Shown here one piece after another: positions 16,162 to 23,645 of a stretch of DNA of 37,129 nucleotides. Under the pieces are notes generated by a model. It made no database searches, was not told where the DNA came from, and was given only the letters and a program-made list of their open reading frames with translations. Location: the NCBI GenBank assembly GCA_017518705.1, contig JAFWUC010000032.1, positions 1 through 37,129 on the forward strand. The letters run 5' to 3'. Within the stretch, counting starts at the first letter, position 1. Each line of letters opens with the position of its first letter. A program made the position numbers and the translations under genes. The stretch is from Clostridia bacterium. GTDB lineage: Bacteria; Bacillota_A; Clostridia; Christensenellales; Aristaeellaceae.

Positions 16162-16950
16162 ATGAAGAACTTTGTAACCGGCGCGCAGCTGTATTCCGTA
16201 AGGAAACTGATGCAGGATAAGCAGTCGATCGACGACACCTTCGCGGCCATAAGCGCCATGGGCTATACCACCTGCCAGCTGAGCGGCCAGAACAGGGCCA
16301 TAGAGCCGGAGTTTTATGCCGACATGCTGAAAAAGCACGGCTTACAGTGTGTGGTGACCCACAACTCCATGCAGGACTTCGACGAGGGGCTGGACGACCT
16401 TATCCGCCGCCATCACATCTGGAACTGCCGTTACGCGGGCATAGGCGGCCTGCCGGGAGAGTATAAGACCAGCTGGGAAGGCTACCGCGATTTCGCCCTC
16501 AAGATGAACGGCATAGCGAAGAAGCTGAAGGACGAAGGCATCACCTTCGTGTACCACAACCACATGTTCGAGTTCAACCGCTTCCCAGACGGGCACATGG
16601 GCATGGACGTGCTGTACGATTACCTGGGCGACAACGCCCAGTTCGAGCTGGACACCTTCTGGGTGCAGGCGGGCGGCGCGAACCCCGTCAGCTGGATAAG
16701 GAAAGTCAACGGCCGCATGGACGTCATGCACTTTAAGGACATGATGGGCAACGCCTCCTTCGGCACCTTCTCCGTGATGGTGCCCGTGGGCTGCGGCAAC
16801 CTGGAGTGGCAGGAGATCAAAAAAGCCTGCGAGGAGACGGGCGTATTGTACGCCGAAGTCGAGCAGGACAACGCGTCCGACATGGAGGATCCCCTGGGCC
16901 AGATGAGCATCTCCGCCGAAAACCTGAAGAAGATGGGCTTTAAGCTGTGA
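16162..16950 (+). CDS. sugar phosphate isomerase/epimerase, xylose isomerase-like TIM barrel
   Basis: A 262-residue TIM-barrel protein of the same broad superfamily as the gene at 267, but only distantly similar to it. Candidate metal and catalytic positions are YHNH at 131-134, D164 in FELDTFW, H190 in MHFKDM and E234 in AEVEQD. The YHNHxFEF motif is common in gut Firmicutes and Bacteroides proteins of this group that act on keto-sugars or inositols. GGGGAGG precedes the ATG. Its stop overlaps the tadA start by four bases (GTGA). There is no signal peptide, so it is cytoplasmic. The precise substrate is unknown. Confidence 0.85.
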   Translation: MKNFVTGAQLYSVRKLMQDKQSIDDTFAAISAMGYTTCQLSGQNRAIEPEFYADMLKKHGLQCVVTHNSMQDFDEGLDDLIRRHHIWNCRYAGIGGLPGEYKTSWEGYRDFALKMNGIAKKLKDEGITFVYHNHMFEFNRFPDGHMGMDVLYDYLGDNAQFELDTFWVQAGGANPVSWIRKVNGRMDVMHFKDMMGNASFGTFSVMVPVGCGNLEWQEIKKACEETGVLYAEVEQDNASDMEDPLGQMSISAENLKKMGFKL

Positions 16951-17408
16951 GCTTCACCGAAACGGATGCGAAATACATGCGCCTCGCTTTAAGCGAGGCG
17001 CAAGCTGCCCTTAAAGCGGGGGAGATCCCCGTGGGCTGCGTGATAGTGAAGGACGGACAGGTCATCGCTTCCGCCCGCAACCGGGTGCAGCAGACGGGAG
17101 ACGTGACTGCCCACGCCGAAATGCTGGTGATAAGGCAGGCGGGCAGGTACGCGCTAAGGGGCGCAGTGATGTACGTTACGCTGGAGCCCTGTCCCATGTG
17201 CGCGGGCGCGATCGCCTTATGCGGCATAAGCCGCCTCGTGTACGCGGCGAAGGATGAGCGGTACGGCTGCTGCGGCAGCGTGTACAGGATACCCGAGGAC
17301 CCCGCGTTCCCGAATTTCTGCTTTTGCGACGGCGGAATTATGGAGGACGAAAGCCGGGCGCTACTAAATGAGGCGTTCAGGGGCATAAGGGGCGAAAGCG
17401 CGGACTGA
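16947..17408 (+). CDS. tadA: tRNA-specific adenosine deaminase TadA
   Basis: TadA converts adenosine 34 to inosine in the anticodon of tRNA-Arg(ACG), which is needed to read CGC/CGA codons. The 153-residue protein carries the zinc deaminase motif HAE at 56-58 (His ligand and catalytic Glu) and PCPMC at 81-85 with the two cysteine ligands. It also has ARNRVQQTGDVTAHAE, which is typical of TadA more than of cytidine or guanine deaminases. The GTG start overlaps the previous stop. A perfect inverted repeat sits at codons 11-19 (see findings). The gene is the last of its operon and is followed by a terminator. Confidence 0.92.
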   Translation: MSFTETDAKYMRLALSEAQAALKAGEIPVGCVIVKDGQVIASARNRVQQTGDVTAHAEMLVIRQAGRYALRGAVMYVTLEPCPMCAGAIALCGISRLVYAAKDERYGCCGSVYRIPEDPAFPNFCFCDGGIMEDESRALLNEAFRGIRGESAD

Positions 17409-17435
17409 CCCCGCGCGGGCGGGATCGGTATCGAT

Positions 17436-17464
17436 ACAGGCGGCACGAATGCCGCCTGTTTTTT
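17436..17464 (+). terminator. intrinsic terminator after tadA
   Basis: A perfect 9-base-pair GC-rich stem (17436-17444 with 17451-17459), a 6-base loop, then TTTTT. It ends the 13587-17408 operon and insulates the strong promoter downstream. Confidence 0.88.
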
Positions 17465-17510
17465 GCAGCTTCGGGACCGAGCCGCGGCCCGATTTGGCGG
17501 GAAAGTGTTC

Positions 17511-17580
17511 AAAAACTGCATATGCAGGCAAAAAACGCATAAAACAGCTCAAAGATGCAGTTTTTCATGCAAACATTGCA
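17511..17580. promoter_or_regulatory. cluster of TGCA-centred repeats upstream of the binding-protein promoter, possible operators
   Basis: A 12-base perfect palindrome CTGCATATGCAG lies at 17516-17527. AAAAACTGCAT at 17511-17521 is repeated as an exact inverted copy at 17555-17565. Further near-copies are CGCATAAAAC (17536-17545), CATGCAAAC (17566-17574) and TTGCATAAG. The block is AT-rich against a GC-rich background and ends about 30 bases before the -35 element, where activators or repressors commonly bind. Confidence 0.5.
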
Positions 17581-17610
17581 TAAGTTTGTGTTATTATTTG
17601 CGTTCTAACC

Positions 17611-17639
17611 TTGACAGGCTTTTTGTACAGCTATATAAT
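17611..17639 (+). promoter_or_regulatory. consensus sigma-A promoter of the ABC importer
   Basis: TTGACA (17611-17616), a 17-base spacer and TATAAT (17634-17639), a perfect match to consensus at both boxes. The start codon is at 17686 behind AGGAGGG. It is the best promoter in the window and fits very high expression of the binding protein. Confidence 0.9.
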
Positions 17640-17685
17640 AATAAAATAGCAGTTTTGACTGTGATTACTATAGGAGGGTATATCC

Positions 17686-20448
17686 ATGAAGAAATTGTTA
17701 GCCATCGTGTTAGCGCTCGTCATGGCTCTGGGCATGGTCTCCGCCTTCGCGGAAGAGTCTGCCTGGGACGGCGCTTACATGGACGAGGACGACTTCAAGG
17801 CCTATATCGAATATGACCTGGATGTCGCCTATAACGCAATTGCCGAGCAGCTGGGTGAGGAACACCTCGCCGCTGTGGACGCCGCCATTGAGGCCGGCAA
17901 GGCTGCAATCGAAGAAGCGGGCACTGTCGCCGAGGTAGAGGCCGCTTACGATGCAGCGTTTGCTGCCGTGCTGGCTGCGGTACCCACCGCTGACGGTCTG
18001 TACAGCTACAAGAAGCTCTCCAATGCCGAGAGGACCGAGATCCTGGGCATCCTGGAGCGCTATGCCGTGAGCACCGGCATCACCGGCGTGTCTCTGTTTG
18101 AGAACGGCGGCTACAGCATGTACAACCCCCGCGTGACCCTGGGCACCGAGAACTACATCGTCGGTTACGGCTTCGGCATCCTGGCCGAAGGCGCCATCAC
18201 CGCCGATCTGGAGTACGAGACCAATCCTGATTGGGTCCGCTACTACCACATTTACGAGACCAGCGATCCCGGCACTCTGAACTACCTGAACGATCAGGGT
18301 TCTCAGGTCGGCGACCTGTACGGCTATCAGGGCGCTTCCTTCTACACCAACTTCATGAACGAGACCAAGGACGGCTATGACTGGGTGCCCGAGCTGGCCA
18401 AGGAAAAGCCCGTTGCGGTCAACGATGAGGACGGCGACGGCATGGCCAGCACCTGGAGATTCGAGATCCGCACCGGCGAAGCCGACGGCCTCGTATACAC
18501 CACCGGTTCCAAGCTGGAGAGCCGCCAGGCCTTCAACGGCCGCCCCGTAGCCTTGGAAGACTACGAGTATGCCTTCCAGCTGCTGCTCACCCAGGCCAAC
18601 AATCTGTACCGCGGCACCGAGCTCGCCAACATGAAGAGCGGCGCCATCGCGGGTGCCAAGGACTTCTACAATGCCACCGCCGAAGGCTTTAACGCCGAAG
18701 CGTGGGAGAATGTCGGCATCAAGGCCTATGAGGAAGACGGCAAGAACTACTTCGAAGTGACCTTCACCGAGGAGCAGACCCAGTTCTACTGCATGTACTA
18801 CATCGCTTCTTCCCTGTACATGCCCGTTCCCCAGGAGTTCGTTGAACTGACCACCGTTAAGAATTACCTCGGTTACAACGAGGATTCCACCGAGACTCCC
18901 GCCGACAACGCTCTGACCGTTGGCGCGTACTTCGTGGAGACTTACGACCAGGATCAGCAGATCGTGTACAAGAAGAACCCCAACTACGTGTTCGCCGATA
19001 CCAAGTACTCCATCCCCGGCATCCATGTGAAGATCCTCACCGCGGCTGCCAACGACACCGAAGCCGCTCTGAACGAGTTCCTGGCAGAGCATATTGACGC
19101 TGTCGGCATTCCCCAGGCTCACCTGGACGAGTACCGCAACGACCCCAGGACCCGTTCCACCACCGGTACCTCCAACTTCAAGCTCAACGTGAACGCCTGC
19201 GATTACGACACCTGGACCTACCTGTTCGGCACCGACGGCGTCGTAGCCCAGAACGCTGAAGAAGATTACTGGGATCTCAAGCCCGCTGTTGGCAACCATC
19301 ACTTCATCCAGGCGCTGTCCTACTCCATCGACCGCCTGACCTTCGCCAACGCCCGCGGCAGCATCCCCTCTGTGGACTACCTGGCTTCCAACTACATGTC
19401 TGACCCCGAGAACGGTCTGTCCTACTCCGTGACCGAGGCCCACAAGAAGGCCGTTGAGACCCTGCTCGAGGACACCGACGGCTACGGCTACAGCCTGGAG
19501 CTGGCCCGCGACTACTTCCGTCTGGCCATGACCGAGCTGGAAGCTGAAGGCGCTTACACCCCCGGCACCGCCGAAGAACCCACCGTTGTCAACATCGAGA
19601 TCGCGTGGATGTACCCCACTCATGAGGAGCAGTACCACAACGAGATCAAGAACTTCATCGAGACCGCTTTCAACGACGAGTCCGTGACCGGCGGCAAGTA
19701 TCAGCTCTCCGTCAACTTCTGGGTAGGCAACGCCTGGAGCGATGTTTACTACAACAAGATGATGGTCGGCCAGTTCGACATCGGCTTCGGCTCCATCAGC
19801 GGCAACAGCCTGGATCCCATCGGATTCGTGTCCGTGCTGTCCTCCGATCAGGACATCTCCGGTTCCTTCACCCTGAACTGGGGCGTGGACACCAACGATC
19901 CCGACGCGTATCCCATCGTTTATGACGACATGCGCTGGAGCTTTGACGCTCTGTACAACGCCGTCAACTCTCAGGTCATCGCTTCTGCCGGCCAGAACAA
20001 GCCGCAGCTGACCTTCGTGTACGAGCCCATCGTGAAGAACGAGGACGAGACCTACACCGGTTCCTTCACCATCGCTTCCACCCTGCCCGAGATCACCGCT
20101 GTTACCGTGACCGATATAGAGTGCTGCAACTACGAGCGCTACTACAACGGCGACGGCCAGTATGATGAGGCTCCCGTAGAGTTCGAGGTCGAGGACAAGG
20201 GCAACGGCGTGCTGGTCGTGACCTTCACCGTTCCCGCTGAACTCGCCGCCGATTACGCTACCGGCAGCGGCACCAGCGCCGAACCCGCGGGCGACACCGG
20301 ATTCGACATCTACTATGATCTCGAGTTCAACGGCTCCGTATCTGCCGGCCAGTATTACTCCGTGACCGACAACTTCGAGGTTCCCGAAGTAGCCGAGGCT
20401 CCCGCCGAAGCCGAAGAGGCTCCCGCCGAAGCCGAGACCGCGGCCTAA
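17686..20448 (+). CDS. secreted extracellular solute-binding protein, family 5 (Opp/Dpp type), enlarged
   Basis: A 920-residue substrate-binding protein for the permease and ATPase genes that follow. Residues 1-22 form a signal peptide with a basic start, a hydrophobic core and an AFA cleavage site. There is no lipobox cysteine. Residues about 48-104 are Ala/Glu-rich and probably helical, an unusual insertion before the family-5 core. The core is suggested by RPVALEDYEYAFQLLL, NPNYVFADTKYSIPGIHVKIL, LNEFLAEHIDAVGIP and HHFIQALSYSIDRLTFANA. The C-terminus is an acidic PAEAE-repeat tail (about 903-920). Usual family-5 proteins have 500-600 residues. Codon use differs from the neighbours, with Ile almost always ATC and few AGG, as in highly expressed genes. 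Peptide or oligosaccharide cargo are both possible. Confidence 0.85.
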   Translation: MKKLLAIVLALVMALGMVSAFAEESAWDGAYMDEDDFKAYIEYDLDVAYNAIAEQLGEEHLAAVDAAIEAGKAAIEEAGTVAEVEAAYDAAFAAVLAAVPTADGLYSYKKLSNAERTEILGILERYAVSTGITGVSLFENGGYSMYNPRVTLGTENYIVGYGFGILAEGAITADLEYETNPDWVRYYHIYETSDPGTLNYLNDQGSQVGDLYGYQGASFYTNFMNETKDGYDWVPELAKEKPVAVNDEDGDGMASTWRFEIRTGEADGLVYTTGSKLESRQAFNGRPVALEDYEYAFQLLLTQANNLYRGTELANMKSGAIAGAKDFYNATAEGFNAEAWENVGIKAYEEDGKNYFEVTFTEEQTQFYCMYYIASSLYMPVPQEFVELTTVKNYLGYNEDSTETPADNALTVGAYFVETYDQDQQIVYKKNPNYVFADTKYSIPGIHVKILTAAANDTEAALNEFLAEHIDAVGIPQAHLDEYRNDPRTRSTTGTSNFKLNVNACDYDTWTYLFGTDGVVAQNAEEDYWDLKPAVGNHHFIQALSYSIDRLTFANARGSIPSVDYLASNYMSDPENGLSYSVTEAHKKAVETLLEDTDGYGYSLELARDYFRLAMTELEAEGAYTPGTAEEPTVVNIEIAWMYPTHEEQYHNEIKNFIETAFNDESVTGGKYQLSVNFWVGNAWSDVYYNKMMVGQFDIGFGSISGNSLDPIGFVSVLSSDQDISGSFTLNWGVDTNDPDAYPIVYDDMRWSFDALYNAVNSQVIASAGQNKPQLTFVYEPIVKNEDETYTGSFTIASTLPEITAVTVTDIECCNYERYYNGDGQYDEAPVEFEVEDKGNGVLVVTFTVPAELAADYATGSGTSAEPAGDTGFDIYYDLEFNGSVSAGQYYSVTDNFEVPEVAEAPAEAEEAPAEAETAA

Positions 20449-20466
20449 TACACCAAACTTATCAAG

Positions 20467-20494
20467 GGCGGCGCGGGCGCAGTCCCGCACCGCC
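20467..20494 (+). other. stem-loop 1 after the binding-protein gene
   Basis: A 10-base-pair GC-rich stem with one internal mismatch (20467-20477 with 20484-20494) and a 6-base loop, starting 18 bases after the stop codon. Only three T residues follow, so it is a poor terminator and more likely a 3'-end protecting or partly terminating structure. Confidence 0.6.
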
Positions 20495-20501
20495 TTTCCC
20501 G

Positions 20502-20531
20502 CAGTGAAGGGGGCTTTATGCCCCTTCGCTG
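20502..20531 (+). other. stem-loop 2 after the binding-protein gene
   Basis: An 11-base-pair stem with one G-T pair (20502-20512 with 20521-20531) and an 8-base loop, seven bases beyond stem-loop 1. No T-tract follows. In tandem with stem-loop 1 it resembles the mRNA-stabilising structures found between binding-protein and permease genes. Confidence 0.6.
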
Positions 20532-20615
20532 TGCGGTTACTGACGCGGAGCGGAAGTGTTGCCCGATGCGCCAGTCAGGAAGCTCTGACCGTTGATTATT
20601 TGCCCCGGATATGCT

Positions 20616-20636
20616 GCCTTGCGAAGGCGTTTTTTT
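20616..20636 (+). terminator. short terminator or attenuator before the permease genes
   Basis: A 5-base-pair stem GCCTT/AAGGC with a 3-base loop, followed after one base by seven T residues (20630-20636). It is short but has a full T-tract. It would reduce, and perhaps not abolish, transcription into the permease and ATPase genes. I see no convincing promoter between it and 20703. Confidence 0.6.
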
Positions 20637-20702
20637 GCTGTCCGGGAGAAAAGCGATTTTATACGGATCATTCTTCCATAAACCTATGAAAGGGTGATTT
20701 CC

Positions 20703-21767
20703 ATGGGGAAATACGTACTTAAGCGAGTGGTGTTGGCCTTCGTTACGGCGTTCATCATTCTTTCCCTCACGTTTATTCTGGTAAAGCTGCTGCCCTTCGA
20801 GCGGCCCATAGGCGGCGATCAGCAGCAGATAGCTTACTTTGACAAGCAGTATAATCTGGGTTATGTCTATCGGTTCAAACTCATCAAGGATGCGCCGATC
20901 GTAAGCGAATACAACGCCATGTACGGCGAATACCTGTACAGGTCTCCCATAGAGAGGGGTTCCTGCTTTTATTACTATAAGGTCCCCGTTCTGGAGCAGT
21001 ACGGCTCCTGGATCAAAAACGTGGTGACCAAATGGGATTGGGGCTATTCCAAGAGCTTCCAGCCCAACGTATCGGCTTCGGTCATCATAATGAGCCGGAT
21101 CTGGTACTCAATGAGATTGAATATATTCTCGGTCATATTCTCGGTGCCGCTGGGACTTCTGCTGGGAATATGGGCTGCGCTTAAAAAGAACACCCTGACG
21201 GATCATTCCATTTCCACCATGGTGATGATCTTTATAAGCGTGCCGAGTTTCGTGCTTATATGTTTTGTGCTCAGGATCTTTGCCTATGACCTGGGCTGGC
21301 TGCCTTCCAGCTGGCCGGCGGACACGGCATCGACCTGGACGAAAATCAAAGGTTATATAATCCCCGTGTTCTGCCTTTCCTTCTCTTCCGTTTGCTACTA
21401 CTGCCGCTTTGTGCGTGCGGAGCTGTGCGAAGTAATGGAGAGCGAATACCTGCTGCTCGCCCGCATCAAGGGCCTTACCCGCAGGCAGGCGATAGTGCGC
21501 CATGCGCTCAAAAACGCCATGGTGCCCATCTTCCCCAGCATACTGGCGGAGTTCATCGGCATGATCGGCGGCAGCATGATACTTGAAAACCTGTACGGCA
21601 TCCCCGGCATAGGCAAGCTGTTCATATTGTCTCTTAACTATAAGGACTACGATATACTATTCGTGGACATGGCCATATTCACCACCATCTCGCTTTTGGC
21701 GGGCGTGGTGCTGGATCTGAGCTACGGCTTTATTGATCCCAGGATCAGAATGGGGGCGAAGAAGTGA
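20703..21767 (+). CDS. ABC transporter permease, OppB/DppB type
   Basis: A 354-residue inner-membrane permease subunit. It begins MGKYVLKRVVLAFVTAFIILSLTFILVKLLP, the standard first membrane segment of OppB-type proteins. It has an extracytoplasmic stretch to about residue 120, and then five further hydrophobic segments. The ATPase-contacting EAA loop reads LLARIKGLTRRQAIVRHALKNAMVPIFP, followed by GGSMILENLYGIPGIGKL and a C-terminus with DPRIRMG, all typical. The frame is open to a GTG at 20694, but that GTG is part of the AAAGGGTG ribosome binding site, so the ATG at 20703 is preferred. Its TGA stop shares its last A with the next ATG (TGATG). Confidence 0.93.
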   Translation: MGKYVLKRVVLAFVTAFIILSLTFILVKLLPFERPIGGDQQQIAYFDKQYNLGYVYRFKLIKDAPIVSEYNAMYGEYLYRSPIERGSCFYYYKVPVLEQYGSWIKNVVTKWDWGYSKSFQPNVSASVIIMSRIWYSMRLNIFSVIFSVPLGLLLGIWAALKKNTLTDHSISTMVMIFISVPSFVLICFVLRIFAYDLGWLPSSWPADTASTWTKIKGYIIPVFCLSFSSVCYYCRFVRAELCEVMESEYLLLARIKGLTRRQAIVRHALKNAMVPIFPSILAEFIGMIGGSMILENLYGIPGIGKLFILSLNYKDYDILFVDMAIFTTISLLAGVVLDLSYGFIDPRIRMGAKK

Positions 21768-23644
21768 TGGAAAAAGAGAACAGATTCAACCCCGATTCAT
21801 TTAAGCTGGTGCAGTCCAACACCCGCATAATGGACAAAAAGCTGGAAAGCAGGCCTACCACTTTTGCCAAGGACGCGTTCAGGCGTTTCTGCAAGAACAA
21901 ATCCTCCGTTATCGCCGCGATCATCCTTGCGATCCTCATTTTGCTGACGATAGTGGTGCCCGTGGTTTCCCCCTATAACATCACCAACGTCAACACCACG
22001 GAGAAGTTCCTGGCGCCCAAGCTGTTCGAAAGCGGCACGGGTTTCTGGGACGGCACCCGCAAGAGCGAGCGCGTGGTGTACGACAGGGCGAACGGCGTGC
22101 CCGCTGTGAGCGACAAATACTCCATCGCATCGCTGCAGGCATCCCTGGTGAGCATAAGCGTCGATCCCGAGCCCACCCTGATAGACGCCGCCAACATCTA
22201 CGGCAGCAACGGCTTCGTTATGATGGCCACCGACGCCGCCGTGGACGGCAAGGACGTGTACATGATGTCCAAGGACATCAGCTTCACTGCCGCGGGCGGC
22301 TACCGCCTGAAGATCAAACTGGACGCCGAGGACGACGTGCAGGGCAGCCGTCTTGGCGAGTACAGGGTGTTTTTAAAGAGCAAAGACGGCACCGAGATCA
22401 TCGTAAGGGACTTTTCGAGCGACTATTCCGAGATAGATTTCGACATCAGCAAGGCGCTGAGCGACGCGGGCAAGACTGCCCTCAATGCGCAGGTGGTGTT
22501 CGACCTTAAGTCTTCCGCCGACGCGTTCAGGTATATACTGGTCGAGAGCGTCGAGCTGACGACCGAGTCCGGCAAAAACGCCGAGCAGCTCAAAGCTGTG
22601 AGCTTTACCGATGCTACCCAGATGGTAGTGCTGGCGGACAAGAACGCCGACGGCTACTGGGCGTGCTCCGGCCGCAAAGGCGTGCACAACAGCGTTATCT
22701 ACTACTGCGACTACGTCATCGACACATATGAACTGGTGTACGGCAACGCCGACCTGGTGACCTACTCCGCCACCGAGCTCAAGCGCTGGGTAGACGCGGG
22801 CTGGTGCGAATATGACGAGAAGGCCGGCCCGGAGAGCTTTAAGCGCCTGACCGACGACTGCCCCATCGACGAAGTGGTGGAGCAGAGCGTGAACAGCCGC
22901 ACCAAGAAGCTGAACTCCATAACGGGCAGAGGCTACAACTTCCGCAAGATGGGTTACAAGTCCATGCCCAAGTTCCTGCTGGGCACCGACGCTTCGGGTT
23001 TCGACCTGTTCAAGCGTGCATTCGCGGGTCTCAGGACCAGCCTGATACTGGGCCTGTGCACGGCGGCGTTCTGCTTCGCCTTCGGCCTGGTCTGGGGCGC
23101 GGTCAGCGGTTACTTCGGCGGCAATGTCGACCTGTTCATGGAGCGCTTCTGCGATATACTGGGCGGCATTCCGTGGATAGTCATGATGACGCTGTTCATA
23201 CTGCACCTGGGCAACAACTTCTTCACCTTCTTCCTGGCACTGTGTATGACGGGCTGGATGGGCACCGCCCACCGCACCAGAACGCAGTTCTACAGGTTCA
23301 AGGGCAGGGAGTACGTGCTGGCCAGCCGCACGCTGGGTTCCAGTGACATGAGGCTGATATTCAAGCACATACTGCCCAACTCCATGGGCACCATCATCAC
23401 CGCGAGCGTGCTGATGATCCCCTCCACCATCTACTCCGAAGCCACGCTGGCTTACCTGAACCTGGGTCTGCAGGGCGTGCAGTCCTTCGGCGTCATGATG
23501 AGCAACAACCAGCAGTACCTGAGCATTTACCCCAATCTCGTCATCTTCCCCGCCGTGGTGATGGCGCTTATGATGGTAAGCTTCAACCTGTTCGGCAACG
23601 GCCTGAGAGACGCGTTCAATCCGTCCTTGAAGGGAAGTGAATAA
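21767..23644 (+). CDS. ABC transporter permease, OppC/DppC type, with a large extracytoplasmic insert
   Basis: A 625-residue permease subunit, about twice the usual OppC length of around 300. The cytoplasmic N-terminus and first membrane segment (about 47-68, ending PVVSPYN) are normal. Residues about 75-400 are an insertion predicted to face outside, with alternating beta-type segments such as GGYRLKIKLDAEDD, GEYRVFLKSKDGTEIIVRD and YILVESVELTT, suggesting a beta-sandwich. The family sequence then resumes at FLLGTDASGFDLFKRAFAGLRTSL, with the EAA loop EYVLASRTLGSSDMRLIFKHILPNSMGTIIT, and ends normally. A GTG at 21764 is an alternative start. The insert could contact the enlarged binding protein or capture substrate; this is inference. 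Confidence 0.9.
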   Translation: MEKENRFNPDSFKLVQSNTRIMDKKLESRPTTFAKDAFRRFCKNKSSVIAAIILAILILLTIVVPVVSPYNITNVNTTEKFLAPKLFESGTGFWDGTRKSERVVYDRANGVPAVSDKYSIASLQASLVSISVDPEPTLIDAANIYGSNGFVMMATDAAVDGKDVYMMSKDISFTAAGGYRLKIKLDAEDDVQGSRLGEYRVFLKSKDGTEIIVRDFSSDYSEIDFDISKALSDAGKTALNAQVVFDLKSSADAFRYILVESVELTTESGKNAEQLKAVSFTDATQMVVLADKNADGYWACSGRKGVHNSVIYYCDYVIDTYELVYGNADLVTYSATELKRWVDAGWCEYDEKAGPESFKRLTDDCPIDEVVEQSVNSRTKKLNSITGRGYNFRKMGYKSMPKFLLGTDASGFDLFKRAFAGLRTSLILGLCTAAFCFAFGLVWGAVSGYFGGNVDLFMERFCDILGGIPWIVMMTLFILHLGNNFFTFFLALCMTGWMGTAHRTRTQFYRFKGREYVLASRTLGSSDMRLIFKHILPNSMGTIITASVLMIPSTIYSEATLAYLNLGLQGVQSFGVMMSNNQQYLSIYPNLVIFPAVVMALMMVSFNLFGNGLRDAFNPSLKGSE

Positions 23645-23645
23645 G

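Noticed and set aside
17710..20490. A 926-codon open frame on the minus strand, opposite the whole binding-protein gene
   Set aside because: It is exactly antisense to a gene with signal peptide, consensus promoter and strong ribosome binding site. Its translation is Val/Gly/Leu-rich without domains, as expected from the complement of strongly biased codons.
20635..20663. A possible promoter TTGCTG, 17-base spacer, TTTATA before the permease genes
   Set aside because: The -10 box matches consensus at only three positions, and the -35 overlaps the terminator T-tract; it is not strong enough to list as a feature.
20504..20689. A 61-codon frame between the binding-protein and permease genes
   Set aside because: It lies over the stem-loops and short terminator, and its translation resembles nothing. 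The region is better explained as regulatory RNA structure.
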